From assembly GCA_920105625.2 (NCBI GenBank), contig OV050033.1, positions 19,736,001-19,800,000 of the forward strand: a DNA stretch of 64,000 bases, written 5' to 3'. The translations under genes and the position numbers were made by a program. The DNA is from Clusia tigrina. Lineage: Eukaryota > Arthropoda > Insecta > Diptera > Clusiidae. The stretch's first letter is position 1; every line of letters starts with the position of its first letter. The notes under the pieces were generated by a model, which worked only from the letters and a program-made list of their open reading frames with translations, was not told the DNA's origin and made no database searches. This document shows, piece after piece, positions 62,200 through 64,000 of this stretch.

Positions 62200-64000
62200 G
62201 GCAGCCAATGAATATAAATAAGCCGAGCAGGCAATTTAAGGCGTTTGATTCGCCATTAATCAAATTGAAATTTGAGTAGCTGCAAACTGTTTTTTCTGCT
62301 TTTTTTACAGTTTACTGGTCATAATTGTGAACATCTCTTTGGTAACTTTTTTATGCATTTAAAATTGCTGCTTTTGTTCATGTTGTCGCAGTGACAGTGG
62401 CAGTTGTCATTTAGAAATTTACAAGAACATGCTCCCTGTGCAATTTGTTAAACATGCCACCCACTCGACATTTGAACGAATGCTTATGCCTTAAGGCACC
62501 TGACTAATGTCCGCCGGACATACATTCAACTGCCTTGGGATTGGTTTGAATTCGTGTACTCAGCTGGGTTGACTCCAACGCTTTTTTCAATAAGTGATCA
62601 GTTGTATTGAGTTTGGGAATTTCTGTTTAAGCGCAACCGTTTTTAAAATTTACATAATTAATAAAGTGTCCCACTCATACATATTTCTTCGGTTGGGTGT
62701 TTAAATTATTTGCTAACGGCAACGACAAAGGAAACATTAATTTCTGCTTTTTTAAGTAGCATCATTTATTGTTATTGTTGGGCTTATTCTACTGATTGCA
62801 AACATCTTACATAATAAAATGTTTTGCTCATCTTAGCAACGCTGCTAGGCAACCTTAGACAAAGTGTCATTAAATAGAATTAAACCGAAACGTAGCGACC
62901 AAGTCAAGCTTTGTAATTTAAAATATATTAGATCTATTTCTATTCTGGTTTAAGCAAAGTTGTAGGATGAGTTATCTAATTATGAAATATAAGTGTCTGC
63001 TCTCCATACTCCTTTGGAAGGATTATATCATTAAACGTGGTGGTTTTTTCCCCTATAGACATATGCCATGTTACAGCTCGAGATGCCATGATGGATATTT
63101 AATAATTAAATATAAACTGAAACACTGGAATTTTCCAGTTCACATCGTTCAAACATAACTACTTTACACAAATTTGTAGCCTACTTTCAGGGTGCATTAT
63201 AATTGGTCACCATTTTTGCAAGTTTAACGTCAGTTATTAATGTCATTCTGTCCATTAACTACTCTTTCTCTTATATTTTATTTGAAATATGTTTAAATAT
63301 GACATAAAAATTAAATAAGCTTTTGATTAGGATTGTTGTAAGTAACTGAAAATGGATTTTATAATATATCCTTTCACAAATTTACATCGGTATTTTCTCC
63401 TTATATAAATAATATTCGTATAGAATATGGAAGTGTTCATTGGTCAAGCGACATAATCGTCAATTGTCTGTCAGTGAACAGATGTTTGCAAGTAACAGGA
63501 AATCCTTCTGATCCTAAAGTTATCATACGCATAAGTGCTTAGGCCAATAAAGCATCGAATTGTCCATAATAGTTTTACTGGGAATTTCGTGTCCCAGGAC
63601 ACTGAAGTGAAACCAAGATAACACGGAAATACAAACAAACAAAAGATTTATATATAAATTGAGCTAATATGAATATAAACTCTTGTTTCTGATTCTCTTT
63701 CGGTAGGATGTAAAGGCAAATTCAATGAGAAGTGTTTCAGATATTCACAAGTTATTTGTTTATTTTGAACATAATCTGGGCCATATTATTGGGGAAATAA
63801 TGTCCGCCTAGTGACACATGGTGGGCGTCCTCCATGTCTTAGTGGCACATTTCGGACTCGATTCTATCAATAACTTCACGCACTCTTAACGTAACGATAA
63901 AATTTTCTTTAACCACATAAAATCAGCTTTGACTAATCGTGTGACTTTTGCTTAGTTCCAGCAATTCGCGCGACCGCAGTAGGCGTTCCATTTCGCAGCT

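Larger units (their letters stand above)
52044..64000 (+). other. CadN: Start of a long CadN intron (continues past window)
   Basis: At least 11,957 bp after the exon H donor, with no further cadherin exon found on the + strand. Contents: a 58-bp tandem duplication (52966-53085), CA microsatellites (56361-56377, 56689-56722), TTG/AAC runs, a 21-bp minisatellite in a short ORF (61664-61819) and a perfect hairpin (62171-62199). The minus strand shows only chance ORFs. That the gene continues is inferred from the open codon at 52043. Confidence 0.8.

Overview
The window is a piece of insect nuclear genome, most likely from a schizophoran fly. It is AT-rich, carries fly-type microsatellites (GT, CA, TTG and CAG runs), and its introns hold decayed LINE, mariner and tRNA-related repeats. 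I suspect a tephritid-like species from the large introns and repeat types, but nothing in the window fixes the family.

One gene explains nearly all coding sequence: the neural (N-)cadherin gene CadN, on the + strand. Ten exons are visible (16417-16867, 17956-18172, 18475-19260, 23046-23279, 23425-23616, 29209-29399, 32536-32726, 44970-45159, 49071-49253, 51854-52043). All have GT-AG borders, and their reading phases fit together without a frame break. They encode a middle stretch of the extracellular region, about 877 residues in any one isoform, as a run of cadherin (EC) repeats joined by calcium linkers of the DVNDNxP type. The 5' end (signal peptide, first repeats) and the 3' end (remaining repeats, EGF/laminin-G region, membrane segment, catenin-binding tail) lie outside the window. 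No other convincing protein gene is present.

The main point is the exon pair 29209-29399 and 32536-32726. Both are exactly 191 nt, share the same start and end phase, encode diverged versions of the same half-repeat plus linker (33 of 63 residues identical by my hand count), and have weaker splice sites than the other exons. This is a mutually exclusive exon pair; it corresponds to the exon 7a/7b choice known from Drosophila CadN. Including both, or neither, shifts the frame. The 3.1-kb spacer between them holds a 41-bp tandem repeat and a compact cluster of eight ATCGAT sites.

Layout: 1-16416 intron with a LINE RNase H fragment and a possible small gene at 4850-5265; 16417-23616 five constitutive exons, with a LINE tail inside the third intron; 23617-44969 the alternative-exon region with large introns, tandem repeats, a SINE-like unit and a dispersed repeat present twice; 45160-52043 three exons, with a broken mariner transposase fragment between two of them; 52044-64000 the start of a long intron with microsatellites, a 21-bp minisatellite and a perfect hairpin. 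Homology statements rest on recall of the protein families, not on a search.
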